From NCBI RefSeq assembly GCF_001665295.1, contig NZ_LZSE01000007.1, forward strand, positions 91,101 to 155,100: a DNA stretch of 64,000 bases. Direction: 5' to 3'. Origin of the DNA: Mycobacterium sp. 1554424.7. Its GTDB lineage: Bacteria; Actinomycetota; Actinomycetes; Mycobacteriales; Mycobacteriaceae. A model generated the notes under the pieces. It ran no database searches, was not told the origin of the DNA, and saw only the letters and a list, made by a program, of their open reading frames with translations. This document shows, one piece after another, positions 1 to 8,536 of the stretch. The first letter of the stretch is position 1. Each line of letters starts with the position of its first letter. The translations under genes were made by a program, and so were the position numbers.

Positions 1-209
1 CCGAGGGCACGTCGACCAAGCCGGACTCCGGCATCCCGGGCGGGCGGGGCATCGGGCTGGCGTTGTCGCGGCAGATCAGCCGCGCCCTCGGCGGGGACCT
101 GTGGCTGGCCAGCCCCGGCAACCCGGAGCTACCGCTGCGCGGTGCGGAATTCATCGCCCGCTTGCCGGGCGTAATGGTTGAGGAGGAGCAATGGGCGACG
201 CAGACCTGA
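1..209 (+). CDS. Sensor histidine kinase, C-terminal end (partial)
   Basis: Reading from base 3, the frame stays open to a TGA at 207-209 and gives the last 68 residues of a histidine kinase. The visible G2-box segment GGRGIGLALSRQI belongs to the ATP-binding HATPase_c domain, which binds ATP for autophosphorylation. The rest of the protein lies before the window. It overlaps the response regulator start (191) by 19 bases, so kinase and regulator are translationally linked. The partner regulator is of CitB/DpiA type, which suggests a CitA/DpiB-like membrane kinase sensing a small ligand such as a carboxylate. That last point is inference; the sensor domain is not in view. Confidence 0.85.
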   Translation, partial: EGTSTKPDSGIPGGRGIGLALSRQISRALGGDLWLASPGNPELPLRGAEFIARLPGVMVEEEQWATQT

Positions 210-874
210 CGGTGCTCGTGGTCGACGACGACTTCCGCGTCGCCAACCTGCACGCCGAGGTGGTCAACACGCTGCCGGGCTTCACGGTGACCGCCACCGT
301 GAACACGCTGGGGGCAGCGCGGGAGGCGCCCGCCGTCGACCTCGCTCTCGTAGACGTATACCTGCCCGATGGTTCCGGCATCGACTTCGTCCGCGAATTG
401 CACGGGGACAGCATGGTATTGACGGCGGCGACCGAGGCGGCCACGATCCGTGCCGCCATGTCGGCGGGGGCGCTGAGCTACCTCGTCAAGCCGTTCGCAA
501 CGACCGAGCTGGCCGCCCGGTTGGCCGGTTATGCGCGATACCGCAAGATTCTCGCGAGCCCCAACCTCAGCTCCACGGACGTGGACGCGGCGCTGGACGC
601 GCTGCGCCCCCGCGTCGCTCCCGCCGCTCCCCCCACCATCGCGGCTTCGTCAACCAAACAGCTTGTGCTGCAAGCGTTGCGCACGGCGGACAAACCCATG
701 TCCGCCGCCGAAGTGTCGGCCGCGATCGGGATATCGCGGGCAACCGCCCAACGGTATCTGGCGGGCCTGGCCACCACCGGCGACGTCACCGTCGGGCTGC
801 GGTACGGAACGACGGGACGGCCCGAGCAGGAGTTCGCGGCGAAGGAGAAGAGACCCGCCCGCCCTTCGCGGTGA
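191..874 (+). CDS. Response regulator, CitB/DpiA type
   Basis: Two-component response regulator of 227 residues. The N-terminal receiver domain (about residues 5-120) has the acidic pair D12-D13, phosphoacceptor D55 in the segment ALVDVYLPDGSG, switch T78 and conserved K100 (YLVKPF). The C-terminal 80 residues hold a helix-turn-helix (SAAEVSAAIGISRATAQRYL) as in CitB/DcuR/DpiA regulators, which control uptake and use of C4- or tri-carboxylates. The ATG at 191 follows GAGGAG and lies inside the kinase gene. The target genes are unknown. The next gene, mmpL, is convergent, so a role in controlling it cannot be read from position. The basic C-terminal tail (KEKRPARPSR) is unremarkable. Confidence 0.9.
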   Translation: MGDADLTVLVVDDDFRVANLHAEVVNTLPGFTVTATVNTLGAAREAPAVDLALVDVYLPDGSGIDFVRELHGDSMVLTAATEAATIRAAMSAGALSYLVKPFATTELAARLAGYARYRKILASPNLSSTDVDAALDALRPRVAPAAPPTIAASSTKQLVLQALRTADKPMSAAEVSAAIGISRATAQRYLAGLATTGDVTVGLRYGTTGRPEQEFAAKEKRPARPSR

Positions 875-883
875 GGGCACCGC

Positions 884-939
884 CGAAACTGCGCTCAGCG
901 CGCGATCTCGGCGCCAACCGCGATCTGTGCGCAGGCTCG
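884..939. repeat. Imperfect inverted repeat between convergent genes
   Basis: Arms 884-896 and 927-939 pair at about 10 of 13 positions. They lie between the convergent response regulator (ends 874) and mmpL (ends 957), so a bidirectional terminator is plausible. The right arm runs into CTCGATGCGG, a signature shared with the elements at 3998-4054 and 10435-10507. This suggests a small dispersed repeat family. Confidence 0.4.
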
Positions 940-956
940 ATGCGGAGTGCCCACCG

Positions 957-3836
957 CTAATTTCCGGCCGAGCAGACGCAAACTCGCGCTGTCGCAGCCG
1001 AATTCATGCGAGTCTGCGTCTGCTCGCGACGGTTCTTGGCGGGCCACCAATTCGCCTTCCCGACCAGCGCCGCCAGGGCCGGCACCGTGACGGTGCGAAC
1101 CACGAAGGTGTCGATCAAAATGCCCATGCCGATGATGAATCCGGTCTGCACCATGGTCGAGAGGCTGCCGAACAGCAGGCCCGACATCGACGCGGCGAAG
1201 ATGATGCCGGCCGAGGTGATGACGCCGCCCGTCGAGCGGACCGCGCGGATGATGCCCGAGCGCACACCCGTGCGCGACTCCTCCCGAATTCGCGTGATCA
1301 GCAGCAGGTTGTAGTCCGCCCCGACCGCGACCAGCACGATGAACGCCGTCGCCTGCACGTTCCAGTAGATCGGCTGGTGGAGCACCAACTGGAAGACGAC
1401 CACTCCCACTCCCACCGCCGACAGGAACGAGATCACCACGGACGCAATCAGATACAGCGGCGCCACGATCGCGCGCAGCAGCAGGACGAGAATGACAAAC
1501 ACGATGAGCAGCGTCATGATCACGATCAGCCGAACGTCGTGGTCGTAATACCCGCGGATCGCGCTGTACATCGCGGTGGTTCCGACCAGCGATATCGACG
1601 CGTCCGAGAGCGACGTGTTGGGCTGGGCGCCGCGCGCCGTGTCCAGGATCGATGCCACCTGGTCCATCGCGGCCGTGCTGAAGGGGTCGAATTTCGTCTC
1701 GACCAGGTAGCGCGCCGAATGCCCGTCGGGCGAGATGAACATCTTCGCGGCGTTCCTGAAGTCGTTCGAGCTCAGCACCTGCGGCGGGATGTACAGGCCG
1801 GCCATGGATTGCGGCGCGGCGTCACGCTTCATCGACAGCAGCAGGTCGGCCGCCTGGTTCATGCCGGTGCCCATCCGCTTGGTCTGCTCGACCAGCGTGC
1901 GCACGCCGTCGGCCAGCTTCCGGCTCCCGTCGGCCAGCTGGTCGGCGGCCGCTTGCAGGCCGGCGATCTGCTGCGAGATTCCGGCGGTGTTGCCGCCGGC
2001 CGTCCGCAGGCTGCTGGATGCCGTCGCCAACAGCGTGGTCAGGCTCTGCACGGTCGCCTGCACACCTTGTGCCGCGGGCGGTGCCGCCAGCCCCGCGGCC
2101 GCGGCGGCGCCGGCGAGGGTCGACACTGATCCGGCCGCGAGCCCGCGCACGTTGTCCAGGACGTTCGCCGCCGCGCCGAGCTGCTGCTGGGCCTGGTTCA
2201 GTGTCGCGGTGAGCTGTGCCATCGGTCCGCCCGCGCCGCGGATCCGGTCGCGAACCTGAGCGAGGCTCGCCGCCAGTTGGTCGGCGCCGCGGGTCAGCGC
2301 GTCGAGGTCGCCAGTTCGGTCGCTGATCTGTGTCGAGGCGTCTTGGAGCTTGGAGCCGACCGCCCCGGCCTGGGAGCTGAGCTTGGCCTGATCGAGCGGC
2401 TGGCCGTCGGGCCGCGTGATGCCGCGCACCGCGGCGATGTTGGGCAACTGGGACACCCGCTGCGCCATCTGATCCAGGTCGGCCAGGGATCGCGACGTCC
2501 GCAGGTCCCGCGGCGAGCGGACGTAGATGTATTGCGGCAGCAGCGCGCTCGTCGAAAAGTGCTGCTCCATGGCCGTAAAGCCGACATTGCTCGGCGCCGA
2601 CTGCGGCAACTGCAGGCGGTCGTTGAAGGTGGGGCGAAGGAAGGCCGCGCACCCCGCGAGCGCGACCAACACCGAAAGGCTCACCAGCAGATGCATTTTG
2701 GGCCGGCGGACGAGGTGAACGGCGGACCGCTGCCACAAGCGGCCGGTGAGCGGCGCCCGCGGCGCCACCCACCCGCGCCGACCGGCCAGCACCAGCACGG
2801 CGGGCAACAGCGTGACGGCGGCGAAAAACGCGATCGCGATCGAAATGGCAAGCGCCGGGCCGATACTGGTGAACGCCGGCAGGCGGGTGAAGACCATGCC
2901 GAGGAAGGTGACGGCAACCGTGGCCGCCGACCCCGCGATGACCTCGCCGATGGAGCTCAGCGCCTTCTGCACGGCCAGGTCGGAGTCCACGCCTGAGCGG
3001 ATGTACTCGTGGTAGCGGCTGATCAGGAAGACGGCGTAGTCGGTGCCGGCGCCGAAGATCATGGCCGTCATCAACCCGATTGTCAGCGCGGAGATGCCGA
3101 GGCCGACCTGGGCCAGCGCGGACACCACGCCCTGGGCCGACGCGACCGACACCCCGATGGTGATCAAGGGCAGCAACACGGTCATGGGCCGCCGGTAGAT
3201 CACCAGCAGGATGATCAGCACGAACAACGCGGTGACGATCTCGGTGATGTGCAGATCGCGGGCGGTGACCAGCGTCATGTCGCCGACCATCGCGGCCTGC
3301 CCGGTCACGTCCGCCGTCAGCGGGGTGCCCGCGGCGGAGCGCTTGACGATGTCCGTGACGCGTTGGTAGGCCTGCGAAGACTCGGGCGATCCGGCGGGCG
3401 CGCGCAGCATCACCGCGAGGTAGAACGCCTTGTTGTCCGCGCTCACCATGAGCGGTCGCAGGGCGGGCGTGGTCACGACGTCCTGGACGCCGGTCACGTC
3501 GCGGGTGTCGCCGCGCAGGGTGGCGGCCAGGTTGCGGTAGGCGACCTCATCGGCGGGCTGCAGGCCCCGGTTGTCGGTCAGCACGACGATCAGGACGTTC
3601 TGGGCGGATTCCCCGAAGTCCTTGGCCATCTGCTCGGCCGCCGACATCGCCGTCGGCGGCAGCGGTTGCACCGTCTGGCCTTCGACCACCTTGGTCAGCG
3701 GAGGGAAGGCCACGGCCAGCACGGCCACCACGGCGGCCCAGGCGGCGATCATGAGCCAGGGCGCGCGCACGACGACGCGGCCCAGCGCCCAGAACGCGCC
3801 CGTGCCGACCTTGGACGTAGCGGACTGTTCGGTCAT
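957..3836 (-). CDS. MmpL family RND lipid transporter
   Basis: Mycobacterial membrane protein large, 959 residues, the usual length for MmpL4/MmpL10-type proteins. It is an inner-membrane RND transporter driven by the proton gradient that moves assembled lipids toward the cell envelope. The Asp-Tyr proton-relay pairs are both present: D266-Y267 (GAGTDYAVFL) and D841-Y842 (AVGADYNLLL). The first transmembrane segment (about 25-45) is followed by a periplasmic domain, and a long second periplasmic loop (about 400-700) is rich in coiled-coil-forming Gln and Ala. The start at 3836 has GAGGGG upstream. It lies 172 bases downstream of an acyltransferase gene and has its own copy of the papA promoter module. 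The last roughly 20 residues come from an inverted-repeat element (969-1026). The cargo is probably an acylated glycolipid made by the adjacent acyltransferases (inference). Confidence 0.93.
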   Translation of the reverse strand: MTEQSATSKVGTGAFWALGRVVVRAPWLMIAAWAAVVAVLAVAFPPLTKVVEGQTVQPLPPTAMSAAEQMAKDFGESAQNVLIVVLTDNRGLQPADEVAYRNLAATLRGDTRDVTGVQDVVTTPALRPLMVSADNKAFYLAVMLRAPAGSPESSQAYQRVTDIVKRSAAGTPLTADVTGQAAMVGDMTLVTARDLHITEIVTALFVLIILLVIYRRPMTVLLPLITIGVSVASAQGVVSALAQVGLGISALTIGLMTAMIFGAGTDYAVFLISRYHEYIRSGVDSDLAVQKALSSIGEVIAGSAATVAVTFLGMVFTRLPAFTSIGPALAISIAIAFFAAVTLLPAVLVLAGRRGWVAPRAPLTGRLWQRSAVHLVRRPKMHLLVSLSVLVALAGCAAFLRPTFNDRLQLPQSAPSNVGFTAMEQHFSTSALLPQYIYVRSPRDLRTSRSLADLDQMAQRVSQLPNIAAVRGITRPDGQPLDQAKLSSQAGAVGSKLQDASTQISDRTGDLDALTRGADQLAASLAQVRDRIRGAGGPMAQLTATLNQAQQQLGAAANVLDNVRGLAAGSVSTLAGAAAAAGLAAPPAAQGVQATVQSLTTLLATASSSLRTAGGNTAGISQQIAGLQAAADQLADGSRKLADGVRTLVEQTKRMGTGMNQAADLLLSMKRDAAPQSMAGLYIPPQVLSSNDFRNAAKMFISPDGHSARYLVETKFDPFSTAAMDQVASILDTARGAQPNTSLSDASISLVGTTAMYSAIRGYYDHDVRLIVIMTLLIVFVILVLLLRAIVAPLYLIASVVISFLSAVGVGVVVFQLVLHQPIYWNVQATAFIVLVAVGADYNLLLITRIREESRTGVRSGIIRAVRSTGGVITSAGIIFAASMSGLLFGSLSTMVQTGFIIGMGILIDTFVVRTVTVPALAALVGKANWWPAKNRREQTQTRMNSAATARVCVCSAGN
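969..1026. repeat. Inverted repeat overlapping the mmpL 3' end
   Basis: Arms 969-987 and 1008-1026 are complementary at 18 of 19 positions around a 20-base loop. The element lies wholly inside the last codons of mmpL, just before its TAG, and faces the convergent response regulator. A long GC-rich stem without a U-tract fits a mycobacterial terminator or small repetitive element. It supplies the odd polar, Cys-containing C-terminus of MmpL (ARVCVCSAGN). Confidence 0.7.
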
Positions 3837-3876
3837 GGTGAAAACCCCTCATAGTCTGGCCGCGAACAACTTTCGC

Positions 3877-3976
3877 TTCGGTTACACCGAACCTATGGCG
3901 GCGCGCGCACCCGCGTCTCGCTTGTCGGCGATAGTCGGAATTAGCCGCGATTCCACGGTTTTGCGCGTTGTGCTCG
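3877..3976 (-). promoter_or_regulatory. Promoter/operator module upstream of mmpL (copy A)
   Basis: Bases 3885-3976 align without gaps to 8359-8450 upstream of papA, with about 68 of 92 identical by eye. Adjoining it at 3877-3891 is a perfect palindrome, TTCGGTTACACCGAA (6-3-6). The module sits 41-140 bases upstream of the mmpL start in the transcribed direction. It probably carries a promoter and the binding site of a shared regulator; the regulator is not identified. Confidence 0.55.
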
Positions 3977-3997
3977 CCGTCGCGGCGATGGTGGCGC

Positions 3998-4054
3998 CGA
4001 GTCTGCGCTCAGAGTGTGGTGGGCGCACATTTAGGCGCGCTGAGTGCAGTCTCG
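3998..4054. repeat. Inverted repeat at the stop codon of the distal acyltransferase
   Basis: Arms 3998-4012 and 4040-4054 pair at 13 of 15 positions. The element spans the stop codon (4009-4011) of the acyltransferase gene and encodes its last residues (LSAPKCAPTTL). It may end most transcription of the papA operon before mmpL. Its CTCGATGCG flank is shared with 884-939 and 10435-10507. Confidence 0.5.
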
Positions 4055-5382
4055 ATGCGAGGGCACGCAAAGCCGATCGTCGCGTGCAGCGAGAAGTCGC
4101 TCAGCGCGTCCGAAAGGTCGCTCCGCAGAACCTCATTCGAGTTGGGGCGGCCCGGCTGATACGCGACGACCGAGACGAAGACCTGTCCGTTCGCGCGTCC
4201 CGAGGCCAACGACAGCATTCCGCCGAACCGGTCCATGATCGCCGTGGTCGCGTCGGGGTGGGGAGCCTTGATGGCGAAGTGGTCGGCGCCCGTGCCGTCC
4301 GGCCGGCACACGGCCGGGTCGACGGCACCGATGTTGGATGCGACGACGGCGGTCGGGCTGCCGGCGGCGACGCCGACGATGCGCCTGATCAGCCACCGCG
4401 GCATCAACGGGACGAGGGGCAGCAATTCGCGCCGCTTGTCGGGCAGGTCCCGAAGCCGGATCAGCGCCTGCTTGGTTGCGGCGCGGATGTCGCGCAGGTC
4501 GCTCGCCGCGAGCGCGGGGTCGACAGTGATGTCGGCGTTGGCGACGGCGTTGGCGCGGGTGTCGCCCGCGGTGCGCTCGTTGACGGGGATCGCCAGGGTG
4601 ACCCGGCCGTCCGCGGTGACCCGTCCCGCCCGGCGGGCGAGCCGTGCGGCCAGCGCGGCGAGCAGGCTGTTGCTGGTCCCGCCGAGCGCCTCCGCGCGCT
4701 CGTCCCACTCGGCGGCGTCGACGAAGACCGTTTCCGTCGGCAGCGCGATGGGCCGGTCGGGGCCGGCGGAGCGCAGCGGCGGCGGGGTTGCCGGGCCGGT
4801 GCCGGCCCGCGCCTGGCGCGCCACGCCGGCCAGGGCCCGGCCGATACCCGGGATGTCGCCCGCGGTCTGGCGGGCGTCCTCGCGCAGCGCGCGCCACCGC
4901 CGCCGCGATGCCGCGGCGGGCCAGCTGACCGGGTCGGGCCGGCCGGACGCCGCGTCCGCCAACGCATCGCACAGCCCGATGCCGTCGGTCAGGGCGTGCG
5001 GGATGACCAGGCTGACCCCCGCCCCGCCGTCGGTGAACGGCAGCACGGCGAGGTGCCATTCGGGCCCGCGCTCGGCGTCCAGGGGCGTGGCCGCCTGCTC
5101 GCGCAGCCAGCCGTCGAACTCCCCGCGCGGCCGCGGCGTCGCGACGATCTCCAGCCGGGAGCGGCCGCTGGTCGAGACCCAGCGATCGCGGCCGAACGGC
5201 AGGGCCGATCGTTCGATGCGCCGCGACAGCCGTCCCCGCAGCAGGTTGCGGTGAAACCGCCGCAGGCCCTCGATGTCGATCTCCCGGTCGTACACCCAGA
5301 CGCACTGCAGCACGCCGAGAACTCCGGTCGCCCGGTCCAGGCTGGAGAAGGTCTGGTCGAACAGATCAAGTGTGTTGCTCAT
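4009..5382 (-). CDS. Condensation-domain-like acyltransferase (tandem copy 1)
   Basis: A 457-residue protein of the CoA-dependent acyltransferase (condensation/WS-DGAT/Pap) superfamily. The catalytic HxxxDG motif is intact: H129 and D133 in PHALTDG. Its N-terminal 134 residues align without gaps to the neighbouring gene at 5398-6759, so the two arose by tandem duplication. It should transfer an acyl chain from CoA or a carrier to a hydroxyl, but donor and acceptor are unknown. It lies 15 bases downstream of the paralogue and is probably the last gene of the papA operon. The C-terminal codons overlap an inverted repeat. It lacks an obvious signal peptide or membrane anchor and is probably cytoplasmic, feeding product to MmpL (inference). 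Confidence 0.85.
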   Translation of the reverse strand: MSNTLDLFDQTFSSLDRATGVLGVLQCVWVYDREIDIEGLRRFHRNLLRGRLSRRIERSALPFGRDRWVSTSGRSRLEIVATPRPRGEFDGWLREQAATPLDAERGPEWHLAVLPFTDGGAGVSLVIPHALTDGIGLCDALADAASGRPDPVSWPAAASRRRWRALREDARQTAGDIPGIGRALAGVARQARAGTGPATPPPLRSAGPDRPIALPTETVFVDAAEWDERAEALGGTSNSLLAALAARLARRAGRVTADGRVTLAIPVNERTAGDTRANAVANADITVDPALAASDLRDIRAATKQALIRLRDLPDKRRELLPLVPLMPRWLIRRIVGVAAGSPTAVVASNIGAVDPAVCRPDGTGADHFAIKAPHPDATTAIMDRFGGMLSLASGRANGQVFVSVVAYQPGRPNSNEVLRSDLSDALSDFSLHATIGFACPRIETALSAPKCAPTTL

Positions 5383-5397
5383 CTTCTGAACTCCGTT

Positions 5398-6759
5398 CTA
5401 AATCGCTTGGGCCGCAAGGGAACGCGCCCACCCGTCGACCGCGTTGAGGGAGAACTCGCCCAAGACACCCGAAAGGTCTTGGCGCAGAACGTCCGTCGAG
5501 TTGGGCCGCCCCGGCTGATACGCCTGCACCGAGACGAAGACCTGTCCGTTCACCCGCGCCGAGAGCAGGGCCAGCACCCCGCCGACGCGATGCAGCGTTG
5601 CCTCGGTCATACCCGGGTACAGCGACGTCACCCAGACGTAGTCGGCGTCGGTGCCGTCCGGCCGGTTCACCGCCGCCGGGGCGGCGCCGATGTTGGACGA
5701 GACGACGCCGCTCGAATTGCCGGTGGCGACGCCGACGCAGCGCTTGGCGAGCCGCTTGGGCAGCAGGGGCACCAGGGGCAGCAGCGCCTCCCGCTCGTCG
5801 GGCACCTCTTGATGCCGGATAAGGGCCTGCTTGATGGCCGTGCGGATCTGGCGCAGGTCGCTCGCCGCGGGCGCGGCGTCCACCGTGACGTCGACGTTGC
5901 CGACGGCGTTGGCGCGGCTGTCGTCCGCGGTGCGCTCGCTGACAGGGATCGACAAGGTGACCGAGCCGTCCGCGCCGACCCGCCCGACCCGCCGGGCCAG
6001 CCGGGCGGCGACGCCCGCGAGCAGCGCGTTGCTGGTCCCACCGAGGGCTTCCGCGCGGGCGTCCCACTCGTCGGCGGCGAGGAAGATCGTCGCCGTCGGG
6101 ATCGTGATGGGCTCGTCGGCGCCGGCGGGCGGCGCGGGCGACCGGCCGGCCGGTGCGGCGCCAATGCGGTTGCGCCGCGCGAGTCGCGCCGAGGCGGCCG
6201 CCGCGACCATGGCGCGCCCGACGCTCGGGATGTCGCACGCGGCCTGGCGGGCGTCCTCGCGCACGGCCCGCCACCGCCGGCGCGACCCCGCGGCGGGCCA
6301 GTCGATGGCGCTGTCGTAGCCGCACGCCGCTTCCACCACCGCCAGGCAGCCCGCCATGCCGTCGGCGAGGCTGTGCAGGGCCACCAGGCTCACCCCGGCG
6401 CCGCCGTCGGTGAACGGGAGCACCGCGAGGTGCCAGCCGGGCCCGCGCTCGGCGTCCAGCCGGGTGTCGGCCTGCTCGCGCAGCCACGCGTCGAATTCTT
6501 CGCGCGGCCTCGGCGTCGCGACGATCTCGAGCTCGGACTCATCGCTCGGCGAGACCCAGCGGTGGCGGCCGAACGGCAGGGGCGAGCGTTCGATGCGGCG
6601 CGACAGCCGTCCCCGCTGCAGGTGCCGGTGGAACCGGCGCAGGCCGTCGATGTCGATGGCGCGGTTGTACACCCAGACGCACTGCCCCACGCTGGTGACG
6701 TTGGTCGCCTCCTCGAAGCGGAAGACGGTCTGGTCGAACAGGTCGAGAACGTTGCTCAT
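5398..6759 (-). CDS. Condensation-domain-like acyltransferase (tandem copy 2)
   Basis: Paralogue of the preceding gene, 453 residues, same superfamily. The catalytic motif is H129-xxx-D133-G in LHSLADG. The start is placed at the ATG at 6759 (MSNVLDLFDQ) because it follows AAGGACC and matches the paralogue's first residues; a longer upstream reading would overlap papA. It sits 19 bases downstream of papA and 15 bases upstream of copy 1, a tight three-gene operon. Both copies keep the catalytic His and Asp, so both are probably active. They differ around the active-site loop (IPHALTDGIG versus ALHSLADGMA), which could mean different acyl donors or acceptors (inference). Confidence 0.85.
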   Translation of the reverse strand: MSNVLDLFDQTVFRFEEATNVTSVGQCVWVYNRAIDIDGLRRFHRHLQRGRLSRRIERSPLPFGRHRWVSPSDESELEIVATPRPREEFDAWLREQADTRLDAERGPGWHLAVLPFTDGGAGVSLVALHSLADGMAGCLAVVEAACGYDSAIDWPAAGSRRRWRAVREDARQAACDIPSVGRAMVAAAASARLARRNRIGAAPAGRSPAPPAGADEPITIPTATIFLAADEWDARAEALGGTSNALLAGVAARLARRVGRVGADGSVTLSIPVSERTADDSRANAVGNVDVTVDAAPAASDLRQIRTAIKQALIRHQEVPDEREALLPLVPLLPKRLAKRCVGVATGNSSGVVSSNIGAAPAAVNRPDGTDADYVWVTSLYPGMTEATLHRVGGVLALLSARVNGQVFVSVQAYQPGRPNSTDVLRQDLSGVLGEFSLNAVDGWARSLAAQAI

Positions 6760-6778
6760 TTCGGTGGGTCCTTTCTTG

Positions 6779-8251
6779 TCAGATGCTGATGACTGGGATG
6801 CCGTGGTTCGAATTCGCGTGGTCGGCAACGGCATCCACCCAATCCGGGGTGGCGTTGAGTGCGTACGCGAACGCCTGGGTCAATGCCGCGAGGTAGCGAT
6901 GCACCGACTTGCGGGCAATCGCGTTGTCCGGGAAGGAAATCGTCGCCGTCGTCTTGTCGGTCTGACGGGTGATCCACAGGTTGATCCCGCCGTGCGACAG
7001 GCTGTCGGCGTACGTGCCGAAGTTGCTCTGCTCGAACAGGGTGGCGGCGGGTATCTTGCGAAAGTCCATGAAAGACACCATCATTGCCCGAGCCGACGGC
7101 GGCGCGATCCCCTGCGGGCCCGCGAGCTCGAGCGCTCGCTCCACCGGCACGCCCGCCAGGTGCTTGGCGTCGTCGTACGACTCCTGAGCCGCCCGGGCCG
7201 CCTCGGCAAACGTGGCGGTGCCGATCGGCACCGTGACCGGAACCAGGTTGGCGAACCAGCCGACCGTCATCGAGTCGACGCCGGGCGTCCGAGTGTCGTA
7301 TGCCGTGAAACCGTGGTAGGTCTCGGTGCCGGTGAACTCATGCTCGGCCAGGGCCGCGCACGCCAGCACTCCCCCGCTGAACCGGGCGCCTGCCGCGTGG
7401 CAGGCGGCCTCGAAGGACTCCGTCGCGGCCGCGTCCAGCAGGTCGACCGTCAGGAACGCGCCCTTGTTGCCGCCCTTGGTGTCGGCATTGTTGTCGGCCT
7501 GCGGGTCGCCGACGGGAAGCGGAAAGCTGGGCCAGTCGCCGCGAGCGTCGCGCGCGAACTCGATCCAATCCCGGATCCCCGGCGAGGACAGCGTCAGGTT
7601 CGCCACTTCCACGCGCTGCCGGGCGGCGTAGCTGCGGTAGCTCGCGATCCCCGGAAGGACGGGGGCCTCGTCGCGGGCCTGGGACAGCTGCTCGTAGATC
7701 AGGTTGACGTCGAAGAAGATCAGGCCGGCGGACATGCCGTCGATGTGCAGGTGGTCGATGCTGGCGTAGAACGTGAAGTGGTCGGCATGCTGGACGATGC
7801 CGAACGCGAAGCAATCCCACTCGAGCGTTCCCGGCGTGGTCGTCAACGCGTGCTCGCGAATCTGGCCGGTGTCCATGCGCCCGAAGTCGGTCGGCACCAG
7901 GTCGATGACGGCCGGGTCGTCGATCATCCGACGGACGAAGGCGCCGTCTTCGAATTCGAACCAGTCGTGGTAAGCGTCGTGCCGGCGGACGTGCGCGTTG
8001 ATCGTCGCCGTCATCGCCGCGATGTCGCAGACGCCGGGCATGTCCCACGCGACCACCATCAGCCGCGGCAACCGGCTGCCCGTCGCCTTGGCGTCGTATG
8101 CCGCACGAAGGTGCCGGCTCCGCTGGTAAGTCGGTGCCAGGTCGCTGCGCCGCGCATTCCCGGCGGCCGCCCGCGACGCGGCCGACGCCGTCCAGGTGGT
8201 AACCGACCCGTCGCCCGGCTGCCATCCGTTGATGCTGCCCAGTGTGACCAT
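6779..8251 (-). CDS. PapA-type polyketide-associated acyltransferase
   Basis: A 490-residue acyltransferase of the PapA1/PapA3 type, enzymes that esterify trehalose or related sugars with long acyl chains in mycobacterial surface lipids. The motif H167-xxx-D171-G (DHLHIDG) is present. The start at 8251 (MVTLGSINGW) follows GGGACGGGGAAA at good distance and resembles PapA N-termini; an ATG 60 bases further up lacks such a site. It is the first gene of the operon papA, acyltransferase 2, acyltransferase 1, with mmpL beyond. No polyketide synthase is in the window, so the acyl chain must come from elsewhere. The known PAT locus pairs papA3 with mmpL10; the duplicated extra acyltransferases are not part of that scheme as I remember it. 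Confidence 0.88.
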   Translation of the reverse strand: MVTLGSINGWQPGDGSVTTWTASAASRAAAGNARRSDLAPTYQRSRHLRAAYDAKATGSRLPRLMVVAWDMPGVCDIAAMTATINAHVRRHDAYHDWFEFEDGAFVRRMIDDPAVIDLVPTDFGRMDTGQIREHALTTTPGTLEWDCFAFGIVQHADHFTFYASIDHLHIDGMSAGLIFFDVNLIYEQLSQARDEAPVLPGIASYRSYAARQRVEVANLTLSSPGIRDWIEFARDARGDWPSFPLPVGDPQADNNADTKGGNKGAFLTVDLLDAAATESFEAACHAAGARFSGGVLACAALAEHEFTGTETYHGFTAYDTRTPGVDSMTVGWFANLVPVTVPIGTATFAEAARAAQESYDDAKHLAGVPVERALELAGPQGIAPPSARAMMVSFMDFRKIPAATLFEQSNFGTYADSLSHGGINLWITRQTDKTTATISFPDNAIARKSVHRYLAALTQAFAYALNATPDWVDAVADHANSNHGIPVISI

Positions 8252-8342
8252 TTTCCCCGTCCCTTTGTGATGCCGCACATTTCCACCGAATTCCCTTCGC
8301 GCTGCGGCCAATTGGTGCTCTGCGCTGCATTCGTGCGGCGTA

Positions 8343-8450
8343 TTCGGTTGTTTGCTGAAACCGAACTTACGGGCGGGGTGGCGCCCCTGTCGCTCTTGTG
8401 GGCGATAGTCGGGATAAGCGACGATTGCGTGCTTTTGCGCATTGTGCTCG
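8343..8450 (-). promoter_or_regulatory. Promoter/operator module upstream of papA (copy B)
   Basis: Homologous to the mmpL upstream module (8359-8450 versus 3885-3976). It carries the 7-base inverted repeat TTCGGTT (8343-8349) and AACCGAA (8359-8365), the same half-sites as in copy A but 9 bases apart instead of fused. It lies 92-199 bases upstream of the papA start. The PE gene is divergent from it and may be co-controlled; TAGAAT at 8501-8506 is a candidate -10 box for that gene. Confidence 0.55.
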
Positions 8451-8536
8451 GGGGTTGGTGCGCCGCCGTTTTGGTGCGCGGCGTCACCCCATCGGGCCCT
8501 TAGAATTGGGGGACGTCCGGCCCGACAGGAGTTCAG

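Noticed and set aside
3571-6789. Long plus-strand open frame opposite the two acyltransferase genes
   Set aside because: It lies antisense to two clear enzyme genes, is Arg/Ala/Pro-rich, has no ribosome site or family motif, and is explained by codon bias of GC-rich DNA.
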